A stretch of DNA of 64,000 nt from Pseudomonas brenneri (GCF_007858285.1 NZ_VFIL01000002.1:372001-436000), one strand, 5' to 3'; shown: positions 26,043 through 34,693, numbered from the stretch's first letter. Numbers and translations are program-made. Notes: generated from the sequence alone by a model not told the origin.

Positions 26043-26296
26043 GACGTGTACCCATTGGCGCGCAACAAAGTGGATGGGCGCATAAGGCTTCCTTTCCTCA
26101 ATGGCTGGGTTGGGTGAGTCAATCACGGACTTCACCTTCAAGCGTAGTCGGCTCCCTTGAATTCGTCGGCCAGTTGGCGTCAAATCAGTGGCAGTTCACC
26201 CTTTGATAGCGTGCGCTGTCTGCCTGGGCCAGTACTGCGTACAGTCGATTGCGGGTGTCAGGGTTCAATTTAGTTCAAGTGTTAGCAGGTGTCGCC
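26043..26296. other. Divergent promoter region between the two c-di-GMP genes
   Basis: The 254 bases between the divergent REC-GGDEF-EAL and REC-HD-GYP genes must contain both promoters. I see no operator I can name. Confidence 0.4.
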
Positions 26297-27640
26297 ATGG
26301 ATGAGCAGCTCGCTACAGTTCCCCCCTACAAGCCCACTGTTCTACTGGTCGATGATGAAGAATCGATCCTCAACAGCCTGCGCCGCCTGCTGCGTGGCCA
26401 GCCTTATGAAGTATTGCTGGCTGCAAGTGCTGCCCAGGCCCTGGAGATCATGGCCACCCAGCCCGTGGACCTGATCATGAGCGACGCGCGGATGCCAGTC
26501 ATGGATGGGGCGACGTTGCTGGCCGAGACCCACCGTCTGTATCCGGCGACGTCGCGCATCCTGCTGACGGGCTACGCTGACCTGACGATGATCATCAAGG
26601 CCATCAACGAAGGACAGATCCACCGCTACATCAGCAAGCCCTGGAACGATGAGGAGATGCTCCTGGTGTTGCGCCAGTCCCTGGAGCACCAGCATTCCGA
26701 CCGCGAGCGGCTGCGCCTGGAGCAACTGACCCGGCAACAGAATGATCAGCTCAAGGCCCTCAACGCCACCCTGGAAAAACGCGTGCTCGCGCGCACCAGC
26801 GAGCTGCAGCAGACCGCCGACATGCTTGACCTGGCCTACGATGAACTCAAGCGCAGCTACGTGACCGGCACCGAAGTGTTTTCCCTGCTGGCCAACCTGC
26901 GGCTGCCCAAGGAAAAGCAGACCAACCGCCCGTTGATCGAATTGATCCGGGTCTACTGCAGATCCCAGGCGATGGATGAGTCCAGTGTGCGCGACCTGAC
27001 CATGGCTGCGGCGCTCTACAACGTCGGTAAGTTGAGCTGGACCGACAGAATGATGATCGCCCCCGCTGACCTGCTGCACAGCACCGACCGCGAGCTTTAT
27101 CGGTCTTACCCGACCCAGAGCGAATCGCTGCTGATGACCCTGGAACCGATGAAGGATGCAGCGCGCATCATCCGCCATCACCAGGAACGCTGGGATGGCA
27201 GCGGCTTCCCCGATCACCTCAAGGGCGAGGCGATCCCTGTTGGTTCGCGTCTGTTGAAGCTGGCAGTGGACTTTATCGAGTTGCAACGCGGCTTGATTCT
27301 TGAACGGCAGATGAACAGCGACGAGGCGCTGCTGTATATCCGCAAATACGCAGGCCGCCTGTATGACCCGGACATGGTGGAAGACTTCGTCCAGGCCTGT
27401 GCGGCGTTTCTCAGTGACGTGACCCTGGGGGACCCGACGGTCAAAGTGCTGGGCACTCGTGAGTTGACCGAGGGCATGGTCCTGGCGCGCAACCTCAATG
27501 CCGATAACGGCATGTTGTTGCTCAACGCGGGCAAGGTCTTGAACCTGCCGCTGGTGGACAAGTTGATCGCTTTCGAAGCCATGGAAGGCGCCAAATACAG
27601 CGTGTTTATCAAGGAGCCCGAGGAGCCACAGACCTTGTAG
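26297..27640 (+). CDS. Response regulator with degenerate HD-GYP domain
   Basis: 447 residues from ATG at 26297, which has AGCAGGT upstream; the frame is open from 26249. Receiver with VLLVDDEES and phospho-acceptor Asp63 (MSDARMP), Lys in YISKPWND, coiled coil about 135-185, then an RpfG-like HD-GYP domain. The HD pair is replaced by Tyr241-Asn242 (ALYNVGKL), while HHQERWDGSGFP (His294-His295, GFP for GYP) remains. The loss of HD argues against metal-dependent c-di-GMP hydrolysis; it may be a binding or adaptor protein. It is divergent from the peroxidase/GGDEF-EAL/kinase operon and probably part of the same pathway. A REPIN follows the stop. Confidence 0.85.
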   Translation: MDEQLATVPPYKPTVLLVDDEESILNSLRRLLRGQPYEVLLAASAAQALEIMATQPVDLIMSDARMPVMDGATLLAETHRLYPATSRILLTGYADLTMIIKAINEGQIHRYISKPWNDEEMLLVLRQSLEHQHSDRERLRLEQLTRQQNDQLKALNATLEKRVLARTSELQQTADMLDLAYDELKRSYVTGTEVFSLLANLRLPKEKQTNRPLIELIRVYCRSQAMDESSVRDLTMAAALYNVGKLSWTDRMMIAPADLLHSTDRELYRSYPTQSESLLMTLEPMKDAARIIRHHQERWDGSGFPDHLKGEAIPVGSRLLKLAVDFIELQRGLILERQMNSDEALLYIRKYAGRLYDPDMVEDFVQACAAFLSDVTLGDPTVKVLGTRELTEGMVLARNLNADNGMLLLNAGKVLNLPLVDKLIAFEAMEGAKYSVFIKEPEEPQTL

Positions 27641-27750
27641 GAGCGAGCTTGCTCGCGAAAAACGTCAACGATAACGCGTGCTTACTGAACGAATGCGGCG
27701 CCTGTAAGTTTTTCGTCGGAACGCCGCCCGGAGACAAGCTCGCTCCTACA
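27636..27750. repeat. REPIN, long type
   Basis: GTAGGAGCGAGCTTGCTCGC and a facing AAGCTCGCTCCTAC arm flank a spacer with CGATAACGCG and GCGGCGCC, the reverse of spacer words in the elements at 5226 and 60630. Confidence 0.85.
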
Positions 27751-27814
27751 TCGATTGCGAGGAGCAGGGGAGTCGTGTGATCCTTTGCGGCCTCTACTCC
27801 AAGGCGTTTATTTC

Positions 27815-28228
27815 ATGTCCAAGACCATCCGCATCGCCGCCGCCCTGTTGATCGGCAGCAACGGCCAGACCCTGCTGGTGCGCAAGCGCGGCACCCAGGC
27901 CTTTATGCAGCCGGGCGGCAAGATCGATGCGGGCGAGCAACCGGCGCAGGCCCTGGCGCGTGAGCTGCACGAAGAACTGGGGCTGCGTATCGATCCGGCA
28001 CAAGCGCACTACCTTGGCCACTTCTCGGCTCCGGCGGCCAATGAGCCGGGGTTTACCGTGGAGGCCGAGCTGTTTGAGGTGCGTATCGACGTACCGGTAA
28101 CCCCCGCTGCCGAGATCGAGGAAGTGCGCTGGATCGACCCGGCGGGCGACGGCGGCCTGCAGTTGGCACCCTTGACACGTGACCTGATCCTGCCGTTCTA
28201 TCGTGCATCGCTGACCACCACTGCCTGA
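27815..28228 (+). CDS. NUDIX hydrolase
   Basis: 137 residues from ATG at 27815 (MSKTIRIAAALLIG), with AAGG upstream; the open frame begins at 27755 but the extra 20 residues are unlike the family. The NUDIX box is complete: GKIDAGEQPAQALARELHEE followed by LGL, giving the REUXEE metal-binding helix. Such proteins hydrolyse nucleoside diphosphates linked to another group. The start VLLVRKRG-like strand (LLVRKRGTQAFMQPGGK) is typical of MutT-like housecleaning enzymes; the substrate is unknown. It lies 25 bases before the LysE-type gene and may be co-transcribed. Confidence 0.85.
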   Translation: MSKTIRIAAALLIGSNGQTLLVRKRGTQAFMQPGGKIDAGEQPAQALARELHEELGLRIDPAQAHYLGHFSAPAANEPGFTVEAELFEVRIDVPVTPAAEIEEVRWIDPAGDGGLQLAPLTRDLILPFYRASLTTTA

Positions 28229-28253
28229 GCTGTCGGGCGCAAAGGACTGACCC

Positions 28254-28892
28254 GTGATCCCCCTCAATGACTTGCTGATTTTTGCCGCCGCCTCGCTGCT
28301 GTTGGTCCTGACGCCGGGGCCGAACATGATCTACCTGATTTCCCGTTCGATCTGCCAGGGCCGCAAGGCCGGGGTGACGTCGTTGCTGGGGGTGGTCGCA
28401 GGGTTCTTTGTGCATTTGTTCGCCGCGGCCGCAGGTTTGACCGCCGTCTTTCTCACGGTGCCAATGGCCTATGAAGTCCTGAAATGGGCCGGTGCGCTGT
28501 ACCTGTTGTGGCTGGCCTGGCAAGCCGTGAAGCCGGGCGCCCGCTCGCCATTCGAAGCCCAGCAACTGCCTGCTGACTCGCCACGCAAGTTGGTGACCAT
28601 GGGCTTTTTGACCAGTGCATTGAACCCGAAAATCGCGGTGTTCTATCTGTCGGTATTCCCGCAGTTCATCACCCCGGAGCACGGTTCGGTCTTTACCCAA
28701 AGCCTGATGCTGGGCTTTACCCAGATCAGCGTCAGCTTTGTGGTCAACCTGCTGATCTCGCTGTGCGCCGCCAGCATCGCCGCCTGGTTTATCCACAACC
28801 CCACGTGGCTGGCGGTGCAACGCTACTTCATGGGGTTTGTGCTGGCGGCCCTGGCGGTGCGCCTGATGCTGGAGCAACGGCGCAGCGCATAA
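28254..28892 (+). CDS. LysE/RhtB-family amino-acid exporter
   Basis: 212 residues with five to six membrane segments. The opening MIPLNDLLIFAAASLLLVLT followed by PGPNMIYLISRSI is the hallmark (PGP) of the family, as are FLTSALNPKIAVFYLSVFPQ and the C-terminal helices. Family members export lysine, homoserine, threonine or other small amino acids. The start may be GTG at 28254. Possible operon with NUDIX upstream; the stop is 4 bases from the stop of the convergent MetR-like gene. Confidence 0.88.
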   Translation: MIPLNDLLIFAAASLLLVLTPGPNMIYLISRSICQGRKAGVTSLLGVVAGFFVHLFAAAAGLTAVFLTVPMAYEVLKWAGALYLLWLAWQAVKPGARSPFEAQQLPADSPRKLVTMGFLTSALNPKIAVFYLSVFPQFITPEHGSVFTQSLMLGFTQISVSFVVNLLISLCAASIAAWFIHNPTWLAVQRYFMGFVLAALAVRLMLEQRRSA

Positions 28893-28896
28893 ACAA

Positions 28897-29814
28897 TCAA
28901 CGCACCGCGCTGACCCCGTCCAGGGTCGAAAACGAGGTGTCCTTGGCGGTCAGCAAAAAGTCGCGCATGTACGGCGCATCCAGCATATCGGCACGGATCC
29001 CGGCGTACAGCGTGGCGAACAGCCCTTTCTCCCCCAGCCGCTTGGCCTTCACATAGCCTCGCGAGCTGTACTCATGCAGCGCCCAGTGGGGCATGCCACA
29101 TACGCCGCGGCCGCTGGCCACCAACTGCATCATCATCACCGTCAGCTCTGAAGTGCGGACCTGGGCCGGCTCGACATCGGCCGGTTCCAGGAAACGGGTG
29201 AAGATATCCAGGCGGTCGCGCTCCACGGGGTAGGTGATCAAGGTTTCGCTGAGCAGATCCTCGGGCACGATATACGGCTTGTTCGCCAGCGCGTGCTGGT
29301 TGGCCACGGCGAGCATCGCTTCGTAGGTGAACAGCGGCACATAGGTGATGCCCGCCAGTTCCAGTGGGTCGGAGGTCACCACCAGGTCCAGGTCACCACG
29401 GGCCAGGGCCGGCAGCGGGGCGAAGGCAAAACCGGAGGCCAGGTCCAGTTCTACTTCCGGCCAGGCATCGCGGAACTGATCGATGGTCGGCATCAGCCAC
29501 TGGAAGCAGCTGTGGCATTCGATCGCCATGTGCAGGCGTCCGGCAGTGCCTCCGGCCAGGCGGGCGATATCCCGTTCGGCACCGCGCAGCAGCGGTAGCG
29601 TGGCATCCGCCAGTTGCAGCAGACGCAAGCCGGCGCTGGTGAAGCGCACGGGCTTGGTCTTGCGCACAAACAGCGGCATGCCCATGCGCTCTTCCAGCTC
29701 TTTGAACTGGTGCGAAAGTGCCGACTGGGTCAGGTGCAGTCGCTCGGCGGCTTCCACCAGGCTGTCGGCTTCGCGCAAGGCGTGCAGGGTCTTGAGATGA
29801 CGGATTTCGAGCAC
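28897..29814 (-). CDS. metR: LysR-family regulator, MetR-like
   Basis: 305 residues. The N-terminal winged helix-turn-helix reads MLEIRHLKTLHALREADSLV, then LTQSALSHQFKELEERMGMPLF; this wording, and the effector domain segments ECHSCFQWLMP, LDLVVTSDP and FTYEAMLAV, fit MetR, which uses homocysteine to activate methionine-biosynthesis genes. Its usual autoregulatory or target site (TGAA-N5-TTCA) was not found in the short region upstream. It converges on the LysE-type gene. Confidence 0.85.
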   Translation of the reverse strand: MLEIRHLKTLHALREADSLVEAAERLHLTQSALSHQFKELEERMGMPLFVRKTKPVRFTSAGLRLLQLADATLPLLRGAERDIARLAGGTAGRLHMAIECHSCFQWLMPTIDQFRDAWPEVELDLASGFAFAPLPALARGDLDLVVTSDPLELAGITYVPLFTYEAMLAVANQHALANKPYIVPEDLLSETLITYPVERDRLDIFTRFLEPADVEPAQVRTSELTVMMMQLVASGRGVCGMPHWALHEYSSRGYVKAKRLGEKGLFATLYAGIRADMLDAPYMRDFLLTAKDTSFSTLDGVSAVR

Positions 29815-29996
29815 GGGCTCTCCATGAAGACAATTTGTGACAAGTTCGGATAGCGTGAGTTTGTCTCATGTTGCCAACGCTGTCGACCATGACCGCTGGG
29901 CGCTCTTCATCAAACTGTCACGTAACTGTGGCAGCGCGCTTGAACAAACTTCATCAGACTCGCGCTCTACTGGGGTTCTGCGTTTCGGTGTTTTTC

Positions 29997-31016
29997 ATGC
30001 GCGTGTTGCTTTTACTGGCCGCCTTATTGTTCGGCCTGCCGTCGTTTGCGGCTTCTCGATGTGATGTCAATGTCCCGACTGAACGGGTCGACCTGGACCA
30101 GGTGAGCCTGGCGTACCAGAGCATTGGTCGTGCTTCCGATCCGGCCTTGTTGCTGGTGATGGGCCTGGGCGGGCAGTTGATCCACTGGCCCGACGAGGTG
30201 GTGGTCGCCCTGTGTCAGCAAGGTTTTCGGGTGATCCGCTATGACAACCGTGACGTCGGCCTGTCCACCTGGCGCCAGGCGCCTGCCAGCGCCAACCTGA
30301 CCTTTGAAGTGCTGCGCTACAAACTGGGCCTGCCGGTGGCCGCGCCCTACACCTTGACCGACATGGCCGACGACGCCCTGGGGTTGATGGATGCGTTGCA
30401 GGTCCGCCAGTTCCATGTGCTGGGGGCCAGCATGGGCGGGATGATCGCCCAGCACCTGGCGGCCATGGCGCCGCAGCGCGTGGAAAGCCTGACCCTGATC
30501 ATGACCAGTTCCGGCGCCGAAGGCCTGCCGGCACCCAATGCTGCACTGGTGCAATTGCTGTCACGGCGCAGCGCGCCCAACCGCGAAGTGGCCCTGGAGC
30601 AACAGGCCGACTTGCTGGCGGCCCTGGGCAGCCCCGAGGTCAAGGATGATCGCCAGGCACTACTGCATCAGGCGGCGCAGTCCTACGACCGGGCGTTCAA
30701 CCCCGAGGGCGTGAAACGTCAGATCATGGCGATTCTTGCCGAGCCGAGCCGGGTACCCTTGCTCAACCAGTTGCGGGTGCCGACCCTGGTGGTCCACGGC
30801 ACGGCCGACCCGCTGCTGCCGGTGATGCACGGCGTGCATCTGGCGGCGCATATCCAGGGCAGCCAGTTGCGCTTGATTCCGGGCCTGGCCCATCGTTTCC
30901 AGGAGGCGTTCAAGGCACCCTTGCTGGCGGCGGTGTTGCCGTACCTGCAAGCCCACCGCGAGGATGCGACGCATTGGGCGCAGGTTGAGCCCAGGCTACC
31001 TTCCAAGGTTTTATGA
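29997..31016 (+). CDS. Alpha/beta hydrolase with signal peptide
   Basis: 339 residues if ATG at 29997 is used; the frame is open from 29868, but this start gives a clean signal peptide ([18 protein letters not shown]). Alpha/beta hydrolase fold: oxyanion region [12 protein letters not shown], nucleophile Ser145 in LGASMGG, acid Asp in HGTADPLLP and His in GLAHRFQ. The protein is probably periplasmic. The substrate is unknown; many homologues are annotated only as hydrolases or esterases. It is followed 61 bases later by the DsbA-like gene on the same strand. Confidence 0.82.
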   Translation: MRVLLLLAALLFGLPSFAASRCDVNVPTERVDLDQVSLAYQSIGRASDPALLLVMGLGGQLIHWPDEVVVALCQQGFRVIRYDNRDVGLSTWRQAPASANLTFEVLRYKLGLPVAAPYTLTDMADDALGLMDALQVRQFHVLGASMGGMIAQHLAAMAPQRVESLTLIMTSSGAEGLPAPNAALVQLLSRRSAPNREVALEQQADLLAALGSPEVKDDRQALLHQAAQSYDRAFNPEGVKRQIMAILAEPSRVPLLNQLRVPTLVVHGTADPLLPVMHGVHLAAHIQGSQLRLIPGLAHRFQEAFKAPLLAAVLPYLQAHREDATHWAQVEPRLPSKVL

Positions 31017-31077
31017 GAGCGGCCTAGGGGTGTATGGTGCGAACTTTGTGGCGTGTAATGCCTGCGAGGTTGCGTAA

Positions 31078-31731
31078 ATGAGTACTTCCCTGAAAATCGA
31101 TTTCGTCAGCGACGTGTCCTGCCCCTGGTGCATCATCGGCCTGCGCGGCCTGACCGAAGCCCTGGACCAGCTGGGCACCGAAGTGCAGGCCGAGATCCAC
31201 TTCCAGCCCTTCGAACTGAACCCGAACATGCCCGCCGAAGGGCAGAACATCGTTGAGCACATCACCGAGAAATACGGCTCCACTGCCGAAGAATCCCAGG
31301 CCAACCGCGCCCGCATCCGCGACATGGGCGCCGCGCTGGGCTTTGCCTTTCGTACCGATGGCCAGAGCCGCATCTACAACACCTTCGACGCCCATCGCCT
31401 GCTGCATTGGGCCGGGCTTGAGGGCTTGCAGTACAACCTCAAGGAAGCGTTGTTCAAGGCTTACTTCAGCGATGGCCAGGACCCTTCCGATCACCCCACT
31501 TTGGCGATCATTGCCGAAAGCGTCGGGCTGGATCTCAAGCGTGCAGCCGAGATCTTGGCTTCGGACGAGTACACCGCCGAAGTCCGCGAGCAGGAACAAC
31601 TGTGGGTCTCCCGTGGCGTGACCTCGGTGCCGACCATTGTGTTCAACGACCAGTACGCAGTCAGCGGCGGCCAGCCGGCTGAAGCGTTCGTCGGCGCAAT
31701 CCGCCAGATCATCCAGGAGTCCAAGGCCTAA
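31078..31731 (+). CDS. DsbA-family oxidoreductase (FrnE-like)
   Basis: 217 residues of the DsbA/2-hydroxychromene-2-carboxylate isomerase superfamily. The thioredoxin-like motif is Cys15-Pro-Trp-Cys18 in SDVSCPWCIIGLRG; the helical insertion has FNTFDAHRLLHWA-type wording (YNTFDAHRLL), and the cis-Pro loop is GVTSVPTIVF. There is no signal peptide, so it is cytosolic, as FrnE-like proteins are. The reaction is unknown; homologues act in oxidative stress or polyketide tailoring. A perfect REP palindrome lies 18 bases after the stop. Confidence 0.87.
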   Translation: MSTSLKIDFVSDVSCPWCIIGLRGLTEALDQLGTEVQAEIHFQPFELNPNMPAEGQNIVEHITEKYGSTAEESQANRARIRDMGAALGFAFRTDGQSRIYNTFDAHRLLHWAGLEGLQYNLKEALFKAYFSDGQDPSDHPTLAIIAESVGLDLKRAAEILASDEYTAEVREQEQLWVSRGVTSVPTIVFNDQYAVSGGQPAEAFVGAIRQIIQESKA

Positions 31732-31748
31732 AGCCGAGCGCAAAGCAA

Positions 31749-31776
31749 AATGTGGGAGCGGGCCCGCTCCCACATT
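31749..31776. repeat. Perfect 28-base REP palindrome
   Basis: AATGTGGGAGCGGG is followed directly by its exact reverse complement. It lies between the DsbA-like and arginase-fold genes and could act as a transcription terminator or mRNA stabiliser. Confidence 0.8.
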
Positions 31777-31871
31777 GGATCATTGTTGCCCCCCCTGGCC
31801 CATCCCTTGCATTACCCCCTTAAAGCCCGGCCGGCGTGCGGTTGGGCGCTGCCAAGGGGTTAAACATTACC

Positions 31872-32792
31872 TTGAATATCCTCGATCTCGACCACAGCCT
31901 CACAGCCCAGGCGCCGATTGCCCTGCGCCTGGCCAACGGTCAGGCCACGCGTCTGGACCTGCTCGACCTGGGCCCGAAACTGCGCCTGTGGTCCACCGAA
32001 AAAACCTGGAAACACTTCGCCCAGCGCCTGGCCCAGCGGCCCCGGCCAAGTACGCTGCGCCCGGAAATCTTCTTCGTCGGCTCCGGCGACTATCACCACC
32101 TGACCCCGGCTTTTCTCGCCGAAGTGCAGGAACCGATCAGCCTGATCCACTTCGACAACCACCCTGACTGGGTGCGCCTGGCACCGCGCCGGCATTGCGG
32201 CTCGTGGGTCAACCAGGCGCTGAAGATGCCGGCGATCAAACGTATCGTCACCCTCGGCCCGTGCAGTGACGACCTGCACAACCCGCAACTGCGCGGTGGC
32301 AACCTGGGCGCCCTCAAGCGCGGGCATTTGCAGTTGTTTCCCTGGCAGCACCCACCGTCGAAAGTCTGGGGTCGGGTAGGGGATGGTGCCGGCCATGCGC
32401 AACAGGAAAACCACCTGCACTGGCGCAACCTGGCTGAGCTCGACTGGGCTGCATTCCTTGAGCAAATGATTGCCAGCCTGCCCACCGAGGCGGTGTGGAT
32501 CACCATTGACAAGGACGTGCTAGCCAGCGAAGACGCCGCCACCAACTGGGACCAGGGCGGCATGCGCCTGACGCATCTGTTGCAAGCCCTGCGTGCGTTG
32601 GCGGCGAGCAAGCGGATCATCGGTATCGATGTGTGTGGCGAGTTTGCCCAGCCTGCGTTCAGCAACGCGTTCAAACGCTGGGAAGCCAAGTCCGACCAGC
32701 CGCCGGCCGAGCGCTGGAGCGCGGACGATTTGCTGCGCAACGCGGCGACCAATGAGGCGTTGATCAACCTGTTCGAGGAGCTGTATCCGTGA
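31872..32792 (+). CDS. Arginase/ureohydrolase-fold protein
   Basis: 306 residues from a TTG start at 31872 (read as MNILDLDHSL), which follows AAGGGG by 12 bases; the frame also has an ATG at 31836. Seen: FFVGSGDYHHL, IHFDNHPDW (in place of the DAHxD metal motif) and WITIDKDVLASED (compare SxDxDxxDP), plus FAQPAFSNAFKRWE. These suggest a bimetal ureohydrolase-like fold, but the C-terminal metal motif deviates, so neither the activity nor an arginase role can be assumed. It overlaps the next gene by 4 bases (GTGA), and the following pair of EamA genes are coupled to it, so it probably acts with them. Confidence 0.75.
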   Translation: MNILDLDHSLTAQAPIALRLANGQATRLDLLDLGPKLRLWSTEKTWKHFAQRLAQRPRPSTLRPEIFFVGSGDYHHLTPAFLAEVQEPISLIHFDNHPDWVRLAPRRHCGSWVNQALKMPAIKRIVTLGPCSDDLHNPQLRGGNLGALKRGHLQLFPWQHPPSKVWGRVGDGAGHAQQENHLHWRNLAELDWAAFLEQMIASLPTEAVWITIDKDVLASEDAATNWDQGGMRLTHLLQALRALAASKRIIGIDVCGEFAQPAFSNAFKRWEAKSDQPPAERWSADDLLRNAATNEALINLFEELYP

Positions 32793-33169
32793 CCCTGACC
32801 GTGGTGGTGTTATTGGTCTTTTCCATCGTGCTCGATGTGATTGGCCAGTTGTGTTTCAAGCTGGGCGTGGACCGCTTGCCCGAGATCAGTGGCGGTTTTC
32901 GCCTGGGTGCATTTTGGGGCCAGGTGCTCAATGCGCCGCTGCTCTGGGCGGGCATCGGCGCCTATGTGATTGAATTTTTCGTGTGGCTGGAGGCCTTGTC
33001 CCGTGCGCCGCTGAGCCTGTTGTTTCCGCTGGCGGCGCTGGCGTATTGCCTGGTGGTACTGGTGGGCAAAGTCGTACTGGGGGAAACCGTCAGCCGCCGT
33101 CGCTGGCTGGGCACCCTGGTGATTACGGCCGGCGTGATGCTGGTCGCTGTTGCGGGGACTCAAGCATGA
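32789..33169 (+). CDS. Small EamA/SMR-type membrane protein 1
   Basis: 126 residues with four predicted membrane helices: LTVVVLLVFSIVLDVIGQL, then LLWAGIGAYVIEFFVWL, ALSRAPLSLLFPLAALAYCL and LVITAGVMLVAVA. This is a half-size EamA unit like ArnE/ArnF, which pair to form a flippase. The GTG start overlaps the upstream stop (GTGA), and its own stop overlaps the next ATG. Function: export or flipping of a small molecule, substrate unknown. Confidence 0.82.
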   Translation: MTLTVVVLLVFSIVLDVIGQLCFKLGVDRLPEISGGFRLGAFWGQVLNAPLLWAGIGAYVIEFFVWLEALSRAPLSLLFPLAALAYCLVVLVGKVVLGETVSRRRWLGTLVITAGVMLVAVAGTQA

Positions 33170-33579
33170 ACTCGGAAAATATCGCTATCCGTCCGGTGGG
33201 CTGGCTGCATGGTCGCCTGGGGACGCTGGTGTTGTGGGCGTTGTTGATCTTGACCGAAAGCGGCGGCCAGTTGTTTACCAAGGTGGCCGGCGATCAGTTG
33301 GGGCAGATGGATTTCAACTGGCAATGGCTGGCGGCGGTGGCGGTCAACCCGGGGATCCTCGCGGCCATCGCCTGTTATATCGGCGCGTTTTTTGTGTGGA
33401 TGCTGATCCTGCGGCGCAGCAGCCTGTCCCTGGCCTTCCCCCTGAGTTCGCTGGTGTTTGTGGTGGTGCTGCTCGGCTCATGGCTGGGCCTGGGCGAGCA
33501 CATCAGCTTTCTGCACTGGGTGGGCGTGGTGGTGATCATTGGCGGGATCGCGCTGCTGGCAGAAGGCGAAGAAAACTGA
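33166..33579 (+). CDS. Small EamA/SMR-type membrane protein 2
   Basis: 137 residues from ATG at 33166, overlapping the previous stop (ATGA); the longer frame upstream is a shadow of the previous gene. Four helices, with ILTESGGQLFTKVAGDQLG corresponding to VIGQLCFKLGVDRLP of its partner, and LILRRSSLSLAFPLSSLVF matching ALSRAPLSLLFPLAAL. Two similar half-transporters encoded in tandem suggest an obligate heterodimer, as with ArnEF. A REPIN follows. Confidence 0.82.
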   Translation: MNSENIAIRPVGWLHGRLGTLVLWALLILTESGGQLFTKVAGDQLGQMDFNWQWLAAVAVNPGILAAIACYIGAFFVWMLILRRSSLSLAFPLSSLVFVVVLLGSWLGLGEHISFLHWVGVVVIIGGIALLAEGEEN

Positions 33580-33619
33580 GCGCAGACTGGAATGCTGGAC
33601 AAATGTGGGAGCTGGCTTG

Positions 33620-33708
33620 TGTGGGAGCGGGCTTGCTCGCGAAGGCGGTGTGTCAGCCAGGAATTACTTAACTGACCCACCGCCTTCGCGAGCAAGCCCG
33701 CTCCCACA
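33620..33708. repeat. REPIN with perfect 31-base arms
   Basis: The stretch 33620-33650 (TGTGGGAGCGGGCTTGCTCG and onward) is exactly reversed at 33678-33708, with a 27-base spacer. It separates the EamA pair from the convergent MipA gene and may serve as a two-way terminator. Confidence 0.85.
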
Positions 33709-33765
33709 TTTTGACCGTATTCCTACAGGATGGACGCGGTCGAATGGGTATTGGGCTTTGGACAA

Positions 33766-34533
33766 TCAATCGAAGGTATAGCTGATCGCCGTCTGCACCT
33801 GTCCCTGGTTCACCTCGCCGGTCTGGCGCACGATGCTGCTATCGGCCGCCGAGCCTGTCAGGTGTACCCAACTGGCACTGGCCAGCAGCGACCACTTGGG
33901 CGCCAGCGGGATCTGCAGGCTCTGGGTCAATGTCAGGTTCTGGAACCCGCCGCTGGCGTTGTACGGACGAATCCCCGAGGCCTGCGCCTCATGCTCATCG
34001 ACCCCGAAAAACGTCTGGGTCTGGCTCTCGTCGGCAAAGTGCGCCACCAGCCCCGTGCTGCCAATGACCCCGCCGCCCAGCGGATAACCCAGTTCGCCGC
34101 CGAGCTTGCCGAGTACGCCGCTCTGTTCGTGAGCGCCGCCAACACTGCGCCCCAGTTGCGCATAGACCCGCCAGAAGTCGGCCGGTGCGTACTGGAGAAA
34201 CCCGCCGATCTCGGCCATGTCCGACACGTCCCGCAAGCCCCGTAGCGGACCATTGGCCGTACGTCCCGCCAGGTAGTTGAGGTAGGGGCCAGCGCTGAAA
34301 CCATTGTGGTTGAGCGCACTCCAGGTCAGACCGTCGTCGGTATCCAGGCTGACATTGCCCCAGTCCAGGTCGAAGTAGGGCACCGGTACCGTGTGATAGC
34401 GGCTGCCAGTGGGTTCCCGGGCTTGGTAGCTGGCGCCAAGGCCGACCTCACCGCTAATGCCTTCAGCCAGCGCCGAGCCCGCCCAGAGGCCAAGCACACC
34501 GGCGAACAGCGCCGAACTCATCCTGCACATCAT
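33766..34533 (-). CDS. MipA/OmpV-family outer-membrane protein
   Basis: 255 residues from ATG at 34533, preceded by GAGAGGG; the frame extends to 34722 without support. Signal peptide MMCRMSSALFAGVLGLWAGS ending ALA, then repeated amphipathic beta strands (VGLGASYQAREPTG, VPYFDLDWGNVSLDTD, GGELGYPLGGGV) and a C-terminal aromatic-ending strand (TAISYTFD). MipA/OmpV proteins are small outer-membrane barrels with roles in scaffolding or uptake. Divergent from the sigma-54 island; a REPIN lies beyond the stop. Confidence 0.88.
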   Translation of the reverse strand: MMCRMSSALFAGVLGLWAGSALAEGISGEVGLGASYQAREPTGSRYHTVPVPYFDLDWGNVSLDTDDGLTWSALNHNGFSAGPYLNYLAGRTANGPLRGLRDVSDMAEIGGFLQYAPADFWRVYAQLGRSVGGAHEQSGVLGKLGGELGYPLGGGVIGSTGLVAHFADESQTQTFFGVDEHEAQASGIRPYNASGGFQNLTLTQSLQIPLAPKWSLLASASWVHLTGSAADSSIVRQTGEVNQGQVQTAISYTFD

Positions 34534-34602
34534 GTTATTGCCCTCTCGAAAACATACGCGCATGAACGCGCAGGCGCGGGGCGTGTGCAAGCACTCATGT
34601 TG

Positions 34603-34620
34603 TTTGTAGCGACCTACAAA
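34603..34620. promoter_or_regulatory. Inverted repeat, candidate upstream activating site
   Basis: TTTGTAG-CGAC-CTACAAA is a perfect 7-base inverted repeat with a 4-base centre, and a further half-site TTGTAGC follows at 34623-34629. It lies about 100-110 bases upstream of the predicted sigma-54 transcription start, the usual place for an activator such as the response regulator at 40761-42158. Confidence 0.5.
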
Positions 34621-34693
34621 AATTGTAGCTTCGGTGCTGCGTTTATTTCCCATGCATGCCCGCGAGCCCCAGCCCCGCTGGGTTTTGTCCACT

